Below, one piece after another: positions 33,036 through 43,323 of a stretch of 64,000 nt of DNA. The number at the start of each line of letters is the position of its first letter. The first letter of the stretch is position 1. Below the pieces are notes generated by a model, which was given only the letters and a program-made list of their open reading frames with translations, did not search any database and was not told the DNA's origin. This DNA comes from Ananas comosus (Eukaryota; Streptophyta; Magnoliopsida; Poales; Bromeliaceae). Made by a program: the position numbers and the translations under genes. The DNA is taken from assembly GCF_001540865.1 (NCBI RefSeq), contig NC_033627.1, forward strand, positions 10,145,267 through 10,209,266, read 5' to 3'.

Positions 33036-34187
33036 GGGGTTATCCACTGCACCAGAAACTTGTTCCCCATTGCTTAATTCTTTCCTAAGTTAGTTTCTAT
33101 ATAAAGAGAAAGTTTATCCTATTAATGGAGAATAATCATTTCATGTGCTCATATTCTTATTTTAGCCTAAAATCGAAGTAATTATGGGGATAATAATACA
33201 AGATTAACTTCAACTAGAGAAACAAGATTCATCGAATCTCATCAAATTCAGTTAGTAAATAGTGACCAGATATAATGTATCTGTTCGTCAGTAGGAATAT
33301 TAATCAGCTATATATGTTAATATCACCACCCTTTATATGTTAAGTTTTTTATTAGAACAAATTAAGCTAATTAACTCTTATAAATCCATAATTTCTAATC
33401 AATGTTCACATCACGCATCAAAGGGATGTATTTGGTATGATTTTTTATGCATAGCCTTATTTGAGACACAAAATGAAGTTTTTTTTTTAATACATTTAGC
33501 CATTTTTTCCTTTTAAACGGGTCATATTTATTCAGCTTTTTATGTATGGAAATATGTAGTGCATCTAACTGAGACACAAAATTAAAAGGACAAAATAATA
33601 ATAATCCAATAACGTGACTAGCACTTAAATTGATTTAGTCAAATAATTAAATTAATGCAATTTGACAAGGGAATTGATCTACAACTAGGAGAGTGCGTTC
33701 TCATTGAGGGTTATGGATCTTATTTTCTATTCGTTGGGTCATGTAACTACTCTATTATTGGATTGGAAAAAAATAAATATTTATATATATGGAATGGAAT
33801 TGGATCCACATTTTTTTTTTTTATTATTAAAAGAGTTGGATCTAATTATTGTTGGGTCGGGACAGATTCAGGACGATTAATTTTAATCCTATTTTGGACC
33901 CCCACTTACCGCTTCATTCGAATCAGATCAGGTAGGAACGGATTTTTGACCGATTGGAATAGATTAAAAAAAGAAAGGAATCTCCCACCTTGTACTCCAT
34001 TTGTATAACAGATCGGAACAGATTATATTTTTCTATGATTTTAATTCCCACTCACTTACCGGCCTATTCGGGACAGATTAGGGAGACAGCTCCACCAATT
34101 TGGATCTCTTTGCATCCCTAGTGCAGATGATAATGGCCAACTTTCCATCTTTTCTCTACTCTCACCTTTTGGCTCTATTTCTTATTA
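33036..34187. other. No gene recognised
   Basis: AT-rich intergenic DNA. The 117-codon plus frame at 33655-34008 has no recognisable motif. 'CACTTACCG...TTCGG' phrases recur near 33900-33930 and 34050-34080. Confidence 0.4.
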
Positions 34188-34189
34188 CA

Positions 34190-34265
34190 TGAACTTCTTG
34201 TTGGATCTATTTCTCATTAATAAAAAAAATGTCAGTTTAAGCATCCAAAAATAAGAGAGAGAAAG

Positions 34266-34309
<44 letters not shown>

Positions 34310-34530
34310 GAGAGACTTCTTGTTGGATCTATTTTTCCATTAAAAATGGTCATGTTCAACATCACTAAAAATAGAGAGAAGAGAGAGAGAGAGAGAGAAG
34401 AGAAAGAGACTTCTTGTTGGATCTATTTCTCATTACAAATGGCATGTTTCAACATCCAAAATATAAGAAGAGAAGAGAGAGAAGAGGAGAAGAGAGAGAA
34501 GAGAGAGAGAGAGAGGAAAGAGAGCCGGCG
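34190..34530 (+). repeat. Minisatellite: three ~60-bp units each followed by a (GA)n tract
   Basis: The unit 'ACTTCTTGTTGGATCTATTT..CATTA..AAATG..' through 'AACATCCAAAAATA' occurs at about 34191, 34315 and 34409, each time running into GAGAGA tracts of different length. Duplication of a unit together with its microsatellite explains the pattern. Confidence 0.75.
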
Positions 34531-34663
34531 CTGAGAGTGGAATCTCATGAGCTCGAGGTCATCGCTCGGTTCAATACACTAATATGATCGAGCTGAATTT
34601 TTGGGCTCGAAAATTTTAATTAGCAGACACGAGACAGAGGTTGCTGCGTTCGACCTGTTATTC

Positions 34664-34780
34664 TAATATATATATCATATATATATATATATAATATATA
34701 TATAAATATATATAGAAGAGAGAGAGAGAGATGAGAAGAGAGAGAAGAGAAGAGAAGAGAGGAGAGAGATGAGAGAGAGA
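34664..34780. repeat. (TA)n and (GA)n low-complexity tract
   Basis: TA repeats (34664-34712) pass into GA repeats (34713-34780). Confidence 0.85.
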
Positions 34781-35370
34781 GAGGTTGAGGCTAGTAATAT
34801 TTCTCAAAGCACACAATGCAATGTTGGCTTTGAGTTTTAACTTATTGGACTAGAGAAGTTAAGGTTGATGATGATGTGATAGGTGGTGGTAGTCGTGTAG
34901 CTGGACAAAGTATTTGATCTAATAGCTATATAATCAAGAGTAATCAAGGGCTAAACCTAAAAGGACTCCAATGGGTTGATACTTTTAAAAGTATCTAAGC
35001 TCAATTATATATAAAAAAATTAATATACATTACAGTCCATGCTACTATAGCTATCGAATAGCAAGCCCTTGATACGTATTAGACTTTCTACGGTAGATCT
35101 ACTCCCTTTGATCATTTCCACTCGTTAAGATTATACTATTTCAATGAGCCCACACGCACTACCAACCTTAGGGGACCACATATCAATTTAACAGGACCTA
35201 CTATCATCCTAAAGTTACAATCCATTTATCCAACGCCAAAACCATAGTACCAATGGCTTGGTACTTATTGATAGTATATAGGCATCTAATTCTATATATA
35301 TATATACTATACAGAGAGAGAGAGAAGAGAGACGAAGAAGAGTAAAGAGATAGAGAGAGAGAGAAGGAGA
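34781..35370. other. Non-coding DNA with possible hairpin-MITE remnants
   Basis: Phrases like CTTTTAAAAGTATCTAAGCTCAATTATATA (34984-35013, read in pieces) and GATAGTATATAGGCATCTAATTCTATA (35268-35295) resemble ends of the hairpin MITE family at 35371. I cannot define whole elements. A further GA tract lies at 35312-35370. Confidence 0.4.
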
Positions 35371-35916
35371 GAGTTGAGCTATAAATATATGCGGCAAAAT
35401 AGCCAACGCTCACGTTGCCAGCTATTTTTCGATGATAGAGCCTCCAAATCGACGATCAGCATTGTTGAACATGATCTATACCACTTGAAATGTTTAGAAA
35501 TCAAATTTCAAATCTTTTCGACATCATTTGCCTAATGATCAAAGGGTTTCAAAATTTGTAATTTTAATGGTCGATATGAGGCGTTTTCTCGTTTAATGGC
35601 GTGAAGATATTCAAATCAATTGAATTTTTGTTAGAAAATTCGTTAAACTATTTAAAACAAAATCTATCCTCTTGATCTTGATTACAAGACTCCTATCATT
35701 ATTTTTTAAAGAATATTCATTTTCAACCGTTCATTTTTGTGTCCACTTGATGGATAAGAGAATAATATCGAAAATGTATCAAATTTGATTTCTAAACACT
35801 TCAAGTGGTATAGATCATATTCAACGATGCCGATCGTCGATTTGGAGGCTCCATCATTGAAAACAAATGGGTGGCAACGGAGCCCGTTTGCTACCGATAG
35901 TATTCTAGCTCAACTC
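35371..35916. mobile_element. Long-hairpin MITE, family 1 (copy 2)
   Basis: The right arm and most of the body match the element at 10539-11078 (for example CGATCGTCGATTTGGAGGC and CTATACCACTTGAA). The terminal 60 bp of the left arm have diverged. Ends GAGTTGAGCT and TAGCTCAACTC are retained. It lies between GA tracts. Confidence 0.75.
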
Positions 35917-35921
35917 TATAT

Positions 35922-35929
35922 NNNNNNNN

Positions 35930-35983
<54 letters not shown>
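35922..35983. repeat. 8-N gap and (GA)n microsatellite
   Basis: Eight undetermined bases (35922-35929) followed by about 27 GA units separate two hairpin MITEs. The gap probably reflects assembly difficulty in the microsatellite. Confidence 0.9.
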
Positions 35984-35986
<3 letters not shown>

Positions 35987-35989
35987 GTG

Positions 35990-36526
35990 AGTATGTCTCC
36001 CTTGCTTTCGAAAGTACGGAGGCCTCCGTACTTGTAAGTTGTTTTCGAAGATAGGACATCCAATTCGACGATCGGCTCCGTTAGGCATAATCTATGCTAT
36101 TGGAACTATCTAGGAATCAAATTTTATAATTTTTCGACATCATTTACCAAACGATCACAAGGTCTCAAAAATGACTATTTTAACGGCCGATGTGACACGT
36201 TTTTAAGTTCAACGGTGTAGAAGTATCCAAATTACATGAAACTTTAATAGAAAGTTCTACTTAACATCAAGAGTAAGAACAATACTTCTGATTTGAAATT
36301 TAAGTCATTTATCACTGTTTTTTATGAGATTTTTATTTTCAGCCGTTCATTTTGAGGCTACTCGTTCACTAGGCAAACGAAGTCAAAAAATTATGAAATT
36401 TGGTTTCTAGATAGTTCCAATAGTATAGATCATGTTTAACGGAACCGATCGCCGAATCGAACGTCCCATCATTGAAAACAACTTACAAGCATGGAGGCCT
36501 CCGTAGTTTCGAAAGCACAGTAGCCT

Positions 36527-36530
<4 letters not shown>
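35990..36530. mobile_element. Long-hairpin MITE, family 2 (copy 2)
   Basis: The left CTTTCGAAAGTACGGAGGCC and right GGCCTCCGTAGTTTCGAAAG segments are inverted copies, and the arms continue inward through ACTTACAAG, GATCGGC and CCGTTAGGCAT-like boxes. It is related to, but clearly diverged from, the element at 11156-11698. It is followed by (CT)n(TA)n exactly as that copy is. Confidence 0.72.

Positions 36531-36590
<60 letters not shown>
36531..36590. repeat. (CT)n(TA)n microsatellite
   Basis: CT units pass into TA units directly after the family 2 hairpin MITE. Confidence 0.92.
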
Positions 36591-36591
<1 letters not shown>

Positions 36592-38306
36592 CCTAGATTT
36601 TGTGAATTTTATTATTAGTTCTTTCAACTCTTTATTCAATAGCAGTGCTGATAATCTAACTTGCTGTTCACGAACCAGCTAGTATCCGACTTGTTAATAA
36701 ACAAGTCAAACACGAGTTAAGTTTTTCAACTAGATATTTTAACAAGTTAGTGTTCATTCATTTATAGTATGTTTAAGTACTCATGAGATATCGTGTCTGA
36801 AAGGAGGCCTCAGATACTGTTAATGAATACCCCTCAAATGCTCGTAAGTTCGATTTTGCAATGAAAAAACAGTCATGTTAATTTCCATACGTGATTTTAT
36901 GCTCCGCACATTAAGTGACTTGATTACAATATATTTGTTATAATCACAATGAAAAATAAAAAAGCATACCTCTTTTGGCTTTCGCCCCAAATACCACACT
37001 AGCCCTGCATGCACAAAACTAAGCACACAAATAGATATAAAAGTTAAGAGCAATGCTCCTATACACCAAACAAATTTTAACCCTTAAATTTTTAAAAATG
37101 AACAGTAGTGATGCATCTTAATTGCATCTTTTAAAAGGGCGTGACGGGAAAAGGGCGTGACGGGCTCTTGTTGCCATCTGTACCGGTCACCCCTTTAGCC
37201 AGGGCAAAAACTTTCTCATTTCATGAATTTTGCATTGAGGGCATTTTGGTAAATTTTCATCCTCACGACATATCCACTTTGTAAATCCAAAATATTCCAT
37301 CTTCCTCTATGCTTATCCTTCAATATTCCATCTTTGTATAATTACCTTTTCTAAATTAGCTTTTTTTCACTAATGTATCATATTCAAATTCAAAATATAA
37401 AATGATGTATCATTGAAAGGATTTAGCTTATCCGTTATTCTCGAGCCTGACTTGAACCCGAGCTTAAAACTTTAGCCAATTTTGAATTCATTTGTACGAT
37501 TTGAGTATTAAATAAAATTTTAAATCTGTCGCAAATTAAATTTAAATTTTAAATTTGAATTTACTATATATAGTTATAAAGTTTAAGCTCAAATTAAATT
37601 TTAAATTCAATCTATGAAGGTTTGTTACTTATCAAATTAGCCATATCTAATTTGGTAAATAACAAAATTAAAGAAGAGAACAAATATTTGTTGAATGTTA
37701 TCCAATTTGGTAATTAGCTAGTATTTATTTTTCAATATTGCCCTTATTATTGATTTTGATTGGTAACCTGATGAGTGGGTTACCAATTTGTAAAAATCAA
37801 TCTTGACTTAAAATATGAACGGTTAGATTTAATTGAGCCGGTGTATTGAAGTATTTCTCAAAAATTAAAACAAAATGAGTAATATACAACAATTAAAATA
37901 ATAATCCACATTAATCTCAATGGTTGCTCAATTCACAATCCAAAATCTCTAGCTTCCACAATAATTAAGCAAGAGATGCCTAAGAATAAATTAAGGAGAA
38001 TATGCCTATAATTAATTAAACAGCACAAATAATTACACATAATAATTTCAACATCATTTTATTTTTTTTTTGTGCATATATACACAAACACAACCACAAA
38101 CCCTTAACTATATATAACCAAACTAATATATGTAGAAGATTAATATAGAGCACTTATTCATTAGTGCAATATCTATATATATTTATTTATAACTAAAACA
38201 CATCAAACCCTTCATTCATAATGCATTATATATATATATATATATATATGTAACAAAATAATAATAATAATAAAAACTGGTGCAAATTTTAAGCATGGAT
38301 ATGGAT
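36591..38306. other. No gene recognised
   Basis: AT-rich DNA. A short direct duplication GGGCGTGACGGG occurs at 37138-37165, and a (TA)n tract at 38227-38250. The last 100 bp before 38307 would be the 3' UTR of the ASR exon 2 copy. Confidence 0.4.
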
Positions 38307-38456
38307 CTAATGCTCATGTTTGTGTGCTTCTTTCTTCTCATGGTGCTCGTGGAAAGCGAAACCGGCGCCGCCGACGGCGACCGCTTCGGCGACCTCCTCC
38401 TCGATCTTATGCTTGTGGGCGTGCTCCGGATCTTTCTTCTCCTCGTGCCGTTCGTA
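38307..38456 (-). CDS. ASR (ABA/WDS domain) protein, exon 2 only
   Basis: An intact 49-codon second exon encodes the ABA/WDS domain: [38 protein letters not shown] and a stop. The acceptor is CCGACCAG at 38460-38457 and the phase is 0, so it would splice perfectly to an exon like the one at 32083-32235. That exon, however, lies downstream on the same strand. No first exon is found upstream, because about 60 bp into the presumed intron there is a CACTA MITE and then a 100-N gap. With no visible lesion it is either half of a functional gene whose 5' part lies in the gap, or a fragment. Confidence 0.85.
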   Translation of the reverse strand, partial: YERHEEKKDPEHAHKHKIEEEVAEAVAVGGAGFAFHEHHEKKEAHKHEH

Positions 38457-38519
38457 CTGGTCGGATCGAAAACAAAATAAAATTATTTTTAAAAACATTT
38501 AAAAAAAATTGTGAATTAT

Positions 38520-38801
38520 CACTACAACAGAATTAGGTTATAGGGACACATGTTTGGGACACTTTTGAATAAGTGTCCCATTTATGCTAAAACTTAAAAA
38601 AACATCTACTAATGCCTAAATATAAGCCCAATCCAACCAAAAATAAAAAATTATTCTACTCAACCTACCACACCCAGTCCATTTGGTCCGATTACAAACA
38701 GAAAAGAAAAAAAAAAAAAAAGAAAAATCAATTACCAACTTTTCTTCTCTCTTCACTCAATCCACTGAAATTCTAGACGAAGAGCCTTTCCTGTCGTCCT
38801 C
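38520..38801 (-). mobile_element. CACTA MITE, second copy, truncated by the gap
   Basis: It starts CACTACAACAG and follows, base for base with minor changes, the inverse of the right half of the element at 32508-33032 (GGTTATAG.GACACATG, then GGGACACTTTTG). Only 282 bp are present before the N run. It is inserted in what should be the intron of the ASR exon 2 copy. Confidence 0.85.
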
Positions 38802-38901
38802 NNNNNNNNNNNNNNNNNNNNNNNNNNNNNNNNNNNNNNNNNNNNNNNNNNNNNNNNNNNNNNNNNNNNNNNNNNNNNNNNNNNNNNNNNNNNNNNNNNN
38901 N
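38802..38901. other. Assembly gap (exactly 100 N)
   Basis: A run of exactly 100 N usually marks a scaffold join of unknown size. It joins the middle of a CACTA MITE to the middle of a retrotransposon integrase, so the true distance is unknown. Confidence 1.
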
Positions 38902-39597
38902 GGATGGCATGATTTCTTGCCTATGGCGGAGTTTGCCTACAATAATAGCTACCAAGAAAGCATAGCGATGGCGCCTTTTGAGGCACTATATGGACGTAAG
39001 TGTCGTTCTCCTATCCATTGGAGCGACGTGGGCGAGAGAGCGGCTCTTGGCCCTGATGTGGTGCGGGAGGCGGAAGAGAAAGTCCGCCTTGCCCGTCAAC
39101 GTTTGGCGATGGCGCAATCTCGGCAAAAGAGTTATGCCGACAAGCGAAGAAAGGATTTAGAGTTCGCGGTTGGAGACCGTGTATTCTTGAGAGTGTCGCC
39201 GATGCGAGGAGTCAAACGATTCGGGGTCCGTGGGAAGCTAAGTCCCCGTTATGTCGGACCGTTTGAGATATTGGAGCGTGTGGGTGCGGTAGCATACAAG
39301 CTCGCACTACCACCGAGACTCGCGAGAGTCCACAATGTGTTTCATGTGTCGAATCTTCGAAAGTATATCCGAAACGCGACACATGTATTGGAGTATGAGC
39401 CCGTGGAGCTACGTGAGGATATGTCCTACGAGGAGTACCCGGTGTGCATCCTCGATCGAGAAGTAAAGAAATTGCGAAGTCGCAAGATCCCTTATGTGAA
39501 AGTCCAGTGGTGCAACCATGATGTGCGAGAAGCCACTTGGGAGCTCGAGGAAAATATGCGGCGAGAGTATCCGCATCTATTTGAGTCGACGAGCTAA
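38902..39597 (+). pseudogene. Element G: 3' part of a Ty3/gypsy integrase (Tekay-like), truncated by the gap
   Basis: An open frame of about 232 codons begins in the gap and ends TAA. It holds the end of the integrase core (MAEFAYNNSYQESIAMAPFE), the 'GRKCRSPIHW' block, the GPY/F module (KLSPRYVGPFEILERVGAVAYKL) and a chromodomain-like tail (ILDREVKKLRSRKIPYVKVQW), where chromoviruses may target heterochromatin marks. There are no lesions in the visible part. It is highly similar to the integrase of element A but on the other strand. The rest of the element is missing. Confidence 0.92.
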
Positions 39598-39627
39598 GGT
39601 ATGCGTAATTTCGCGAACGAAATTATT

Positions 39628-39642
39628 TTAAGGGGTGGAGAA
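39628..39642 (+). promoter_or_regulatory. Polypurine tract of element G
   Basis: AAGGGGTGGAGAA lies directly before the 3' LTR start TGTAATATAACG and would prime plus-strand DNA synthesis. Confidence 0.85.
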
Positions 39643-42373
39643 TGTAATATAACGTAAATTCGGAAAGTGAATATCGAACTTTAGTCGAATTGACCAAAGT
39701 GCGAGGATGGAACACTTTGGAGAGTCCGAAGGTGTTAAAATGATCAAAAGTGAGTTGTGGAAGGTTTTCGAGAGCTAAAGAATCAAATTCTGCAAAACTG
39801 CAGATTTTCAGCTCTCGGGGACCGGTCCCTGTGGGAGAGACCGTCCCCTGAACACGATGAGAATGAGACATCCCGAAAAAATCGGCTATATCCTGAGAGA
39901 GGACTCTCGGAAACCTCCCTGTCTGAATGACCGTTCCTCCGAGAGACCGTGGTCCCGCCTATAGAGCCAGAATCGTTGCACTGGGGCGCGCAGCAGCATC
40001 TGGCTGCGCTAGGGACGACTGTTCCGGAACCGGTCCCTGAAGAGAGTACGGTCCCGCTGCGGCGAATTTGCCCAGTTCGGTCAGTTGTATATAAGTGAAA
40101 GTAAGCTTTTATTGCTATTTTTGGCAACCCATTGATCTATGTTTATGTGGGGTTGAGCGGCTTTTCCTTCCTCATTTCTCACCCTCCCAAACACCTCTCT
40201 CTCTCCTGCCTCTCTCTATTAAGAACAAGGAGAAGTAAGAAAACAAGGGCAAAGGAAGGAAAAGAAAAGGAGAAAGAAAAAGGAGGAAGAATGAAGAGAA
40301 TGTGAAGCAACTCCCTCTCACCTACTCTTAGCTTGGAAAGAAGGTACAATGTATAGCTTTGAACCCTTATCACTGTGTAGAACCCTAACTAGGTGCGATT
40401 AAGCTAAAATGGGTTTATGGAACCATTTGAGTATTTGAAGCTTTCTTTTGCTTCTCTTGGAGATCAAGAACCATAGAAATGCTTGAAGCTCTGAGTGAGC
40501 TTCATCACCTCTCATGGTTGAAACCCTAAGTAGGGTTTGATTTGTCTTAAGTATGTCTAATGAAACTTTTTATTGCAGTATAAGGAAGCTACTTTTGCTT
40601 CTGCTTAGATATCAAATTCTAAGGTTTGATTTATACATAGCTAGTGCACCCAAATTGGGCTTGTTGTTCATGAGGTTTCTAATGTCAATTGACCCTCTAC
40701 GAAACCTAAATTGGTATTTCCAACGCCGTTGTGCGCTCGCGAAATAGCATTACGATAAAGCGGACGAAAATTAGGGACAAATGGCCTAATAAGGGTTCTT
40801 CAGCTCCGCACGGTGTAGAAGAGACAAATGGAGTCTAAAAATCCCAAGAAAATCGTTCGGACACCATTTGAACTCTACGAGGTGGGTGTCTCTTCTCAAA
40901 CTCATTGAAATTCTTCTCTATCCTGATGTTCATTCTTTTGGACATATGTTCTATATCATGTGCATGCATTTTAGGTAAAGTAATGATGAAATGTGATGAT
41001 TGTAGATGTGAGCATCAAACTTGCTCATAATGAGATGAGTTAGACCTATATAATGTCAAAACCCTATGAGTATGCGATGAGATAATATGTGTAGTACCCA
41101 AAGTGGAGGCAAAAGAACACGAGTGGCACCTATGAACATTTAGATCGAGTGCATTATGAAAATGTAAAGTAAAATGAGTACACCTAGAGTTATGTTGATG
41201 CAGAAGAACCAAAGTAATGTAAAGAATGAGAAAATGACAATGGTAAAGATATAAGTAAAGTGGGGCAATAAGAACAAGTATTGAACGAACAAGCATGCAT
41301 TTAGCAAGAGTAAAGAGAAGTAAATAAGAAAGTGATTTGCATGAGTTCTGCCAACATAAATGTGAATCGTAAAGAATCACTAGATGCAGTTGTAAAAGTC
41401 AAGATTGAACTTATATATCCTTCTGAGTAGGATCATGATCATTACCTTGCTATGTAGTTCCTTGCTCGAGGCTGGGTCGCGTCCCCCTTCGGGCGATGCG
41501 CTCCTGATTATGCTATCCGGTTGTAGAAACCCTTAAGACGGTCCTTAGCTGGGACAGTGAGTTCGCGATGATGTGACTTAGTGACAGAAAGTTAAACGGC
41601 GATACCCCCGGGTTAGTCCGTGAATAAAGAACAAATGAACTAAGAGCAAAGAATAAAGAACAAGCTACAAAGTAATAGCAAGAGACGAGATGAGCTTGCA
41701 TAATTCTGCATCTATTCACATGTTGAGCATTTACTTCTTGCTTATTGTTCAGGCTTATTATGTATCATGTATAGATTGTTTATATACAGCCTTATTCTTT
41801 CTATTATGCCTGAGTTAGTCCTAGTGGGAAAGTCGGTGATGTTGAGGCCGAACCCACTGGGAACTTTGTTGTAGTTCTCACCCCACTATTTCCACAGAGC
41901 CGGGACCGAGCGAGCCGGCGAGCGACCGAGGTAAAGGTATCGCGCCTTAGTAAGAGGCCACCAAAGTTGGGTACATTTTGTTAGCAAACACCCTTTTATC
42001 ATCTTTTGTATTTGATGATTAGCAATGTAAAGAAAAGAATGTAAAGCTTATTTTGAGGTAAATGTGATGTAAGAAAGAAATGATGAAATTATGTAATGAA
42101 ATGTAAAGAATCTTAAGTTTAAGAGATGGATGCAATGTATATGATCCAAAACGAATCATATTACTTATGAATGTTTAATTTCCTTTTTCTTTCACTAATG
42201 GCCATTGCTTACCCTCGTGTGAGCCGTTTGTGTATGTTTCCGCTAGTGCTTTTCTCTTTCGATGAAAATGTACGTGTGATGAGCCTTGGGCGGATAGGAG
42301 AAACTCTATCCGTTCGGCGTCTGTTTGACGTGCTCGGGTCGGGCCAAATTGGTATCGGTCCCGGGGCGTGACA
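39643..42373 (+). mobile_element. 3' LTR of element G (2731 bp)
   Basis: It begins TGTAATATAACG after the polypurine tract and ends CCCGGGGCGTGACA. It contains the ACCGGT array (39817-40056), a clear TATA box TATATAA at 40088-40094, a purine-rich leader, the stem-loop (41859-41879) and the AG/GT-bounded 33-nt segment (41898-41930). To its right (42374) begins the broken end of another LTR (H), so element G inserted into H. The opposite target duplication is not in the assembly. Confidence 0.9.
39817..40056 (+). promoter_or_regulatory. ACCGGT palindrome array of LTR G
   Basis: Units GGGGACCGGTCCC...GAGACCGTCCCC, a decayed middle unit, and GGAACCGGTCCC...ACGGTCCC end 32 bp before the TATA box at 40088. 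Confidence 0.65.
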
Positions 42374-42608
42374 AACCCTGTACCGGTACAGCCATCAACT
42401 CTGTACCGGCACACTGCCCGCTGAAGGCTACCCGAGAGCTGACCAAAAATCGGACTTTTCGGGTTTTGGTGCTAAGCTTTAAACCTCACTTCTCGGGATT
42501 CGAACTATAGGTCGGAACACTGTCTACGACCCACCAGAAAGTCTAAAAAAACTCAGAACACATCCAATCACTCGAACCTCGCAATTCGCAAAGGTCCAGT
42601 GTGTTACA
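42374..42608 (-). mobile_element. LTR fragment H (5' end of a minus-strand LTR)
   Basis: The right part ends GGTCCAGTGTGTTACA, the same 5' terminus (in minus sense TGTAACACACTGG) as LTR C. It contains the palindromes TGTACCGGTACA (42379-42390) and TGTACCGGCACA (42402-42413), of the LTR F type. It is cut on its left by element G. Confidence 0.75.
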
Positions 42609-43323
42609 CTAGAATCCCAATCCCGTAGGACCTATCCGTAGGTAGTCCGGCCTGCGCCGTGCCTAATGGCCCCGTGGTAGTCAACATCCCCACTCTAGGA
42701 ATGAGCCTCCCCCACGACATCCTATTTCGGCGCCCAATCCCGCACGGGCGAGCATGTGTCGCGATGGCTATCTCCGGAGTGCAGGCTTGTGGGGAGCGAC
42801 CCTCACAAGCATGTGCGAATGAGCACAATGGCAAGCAAGCGTAAAAGTCAGCCTCAAATACCAAGTCATCATGTCTAAAATATGGAAGGTAGCAAATATC
42901 TCAATGGCCTATCACTATGTCATCATGTCTAAAACATGAAATATAGTCGATGTCACAATGGCCCATCACTATGTCTCTATGTTGCAGTTTAACAGTTTAC
43001 TAGTTCGGTGCCCCTTTATGGCACTTTTGTTCACTTTGTCCAAACATGAGTTAGGAGTTCAAGAGTACACAATTCTAGTTCTTTTCATCACATGAGACAT
43101 GTTTCCAACCCAAAAGAAAGAATACTACTCACATGCATATATAATACACATAAGGCTCTACTATATAGAGTTGAATTTTCATGATATATAGCGCATGCAT
43201 TTTAAGTATTCTAAAATTCATATAAATCCTATCTAGCATGAATATGCATGCGATACGATGAAACGAAAGCATTTAACCACTTAGGAGAAGATTTCTCCTA
43301 TTCTAATGAAGCCAAACCCACCG
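42609..43323 (-). mobile_element. LTR fragment of the C family
   Basis: The text follows LTR C internally: 'GGACCTA.CC.AGGTAGTCC', 'ACTCCGGAGTGC.GGCTTGT', 'GAGCGACCCTCACAAGCATG'. The fragment is bounded by LTR H on the left and cut by LTR D at 43324, so it is one of the oldest layers here. Confidence 0.7.

Noticed and set aside
38280..38536. Plus-strand frames opposite ASR exon 2
   Set aside because: The minus-strand frame encodes the recognisable ABA/WDS domain with proper splice acceptor and stop; the plus frames are shadows.
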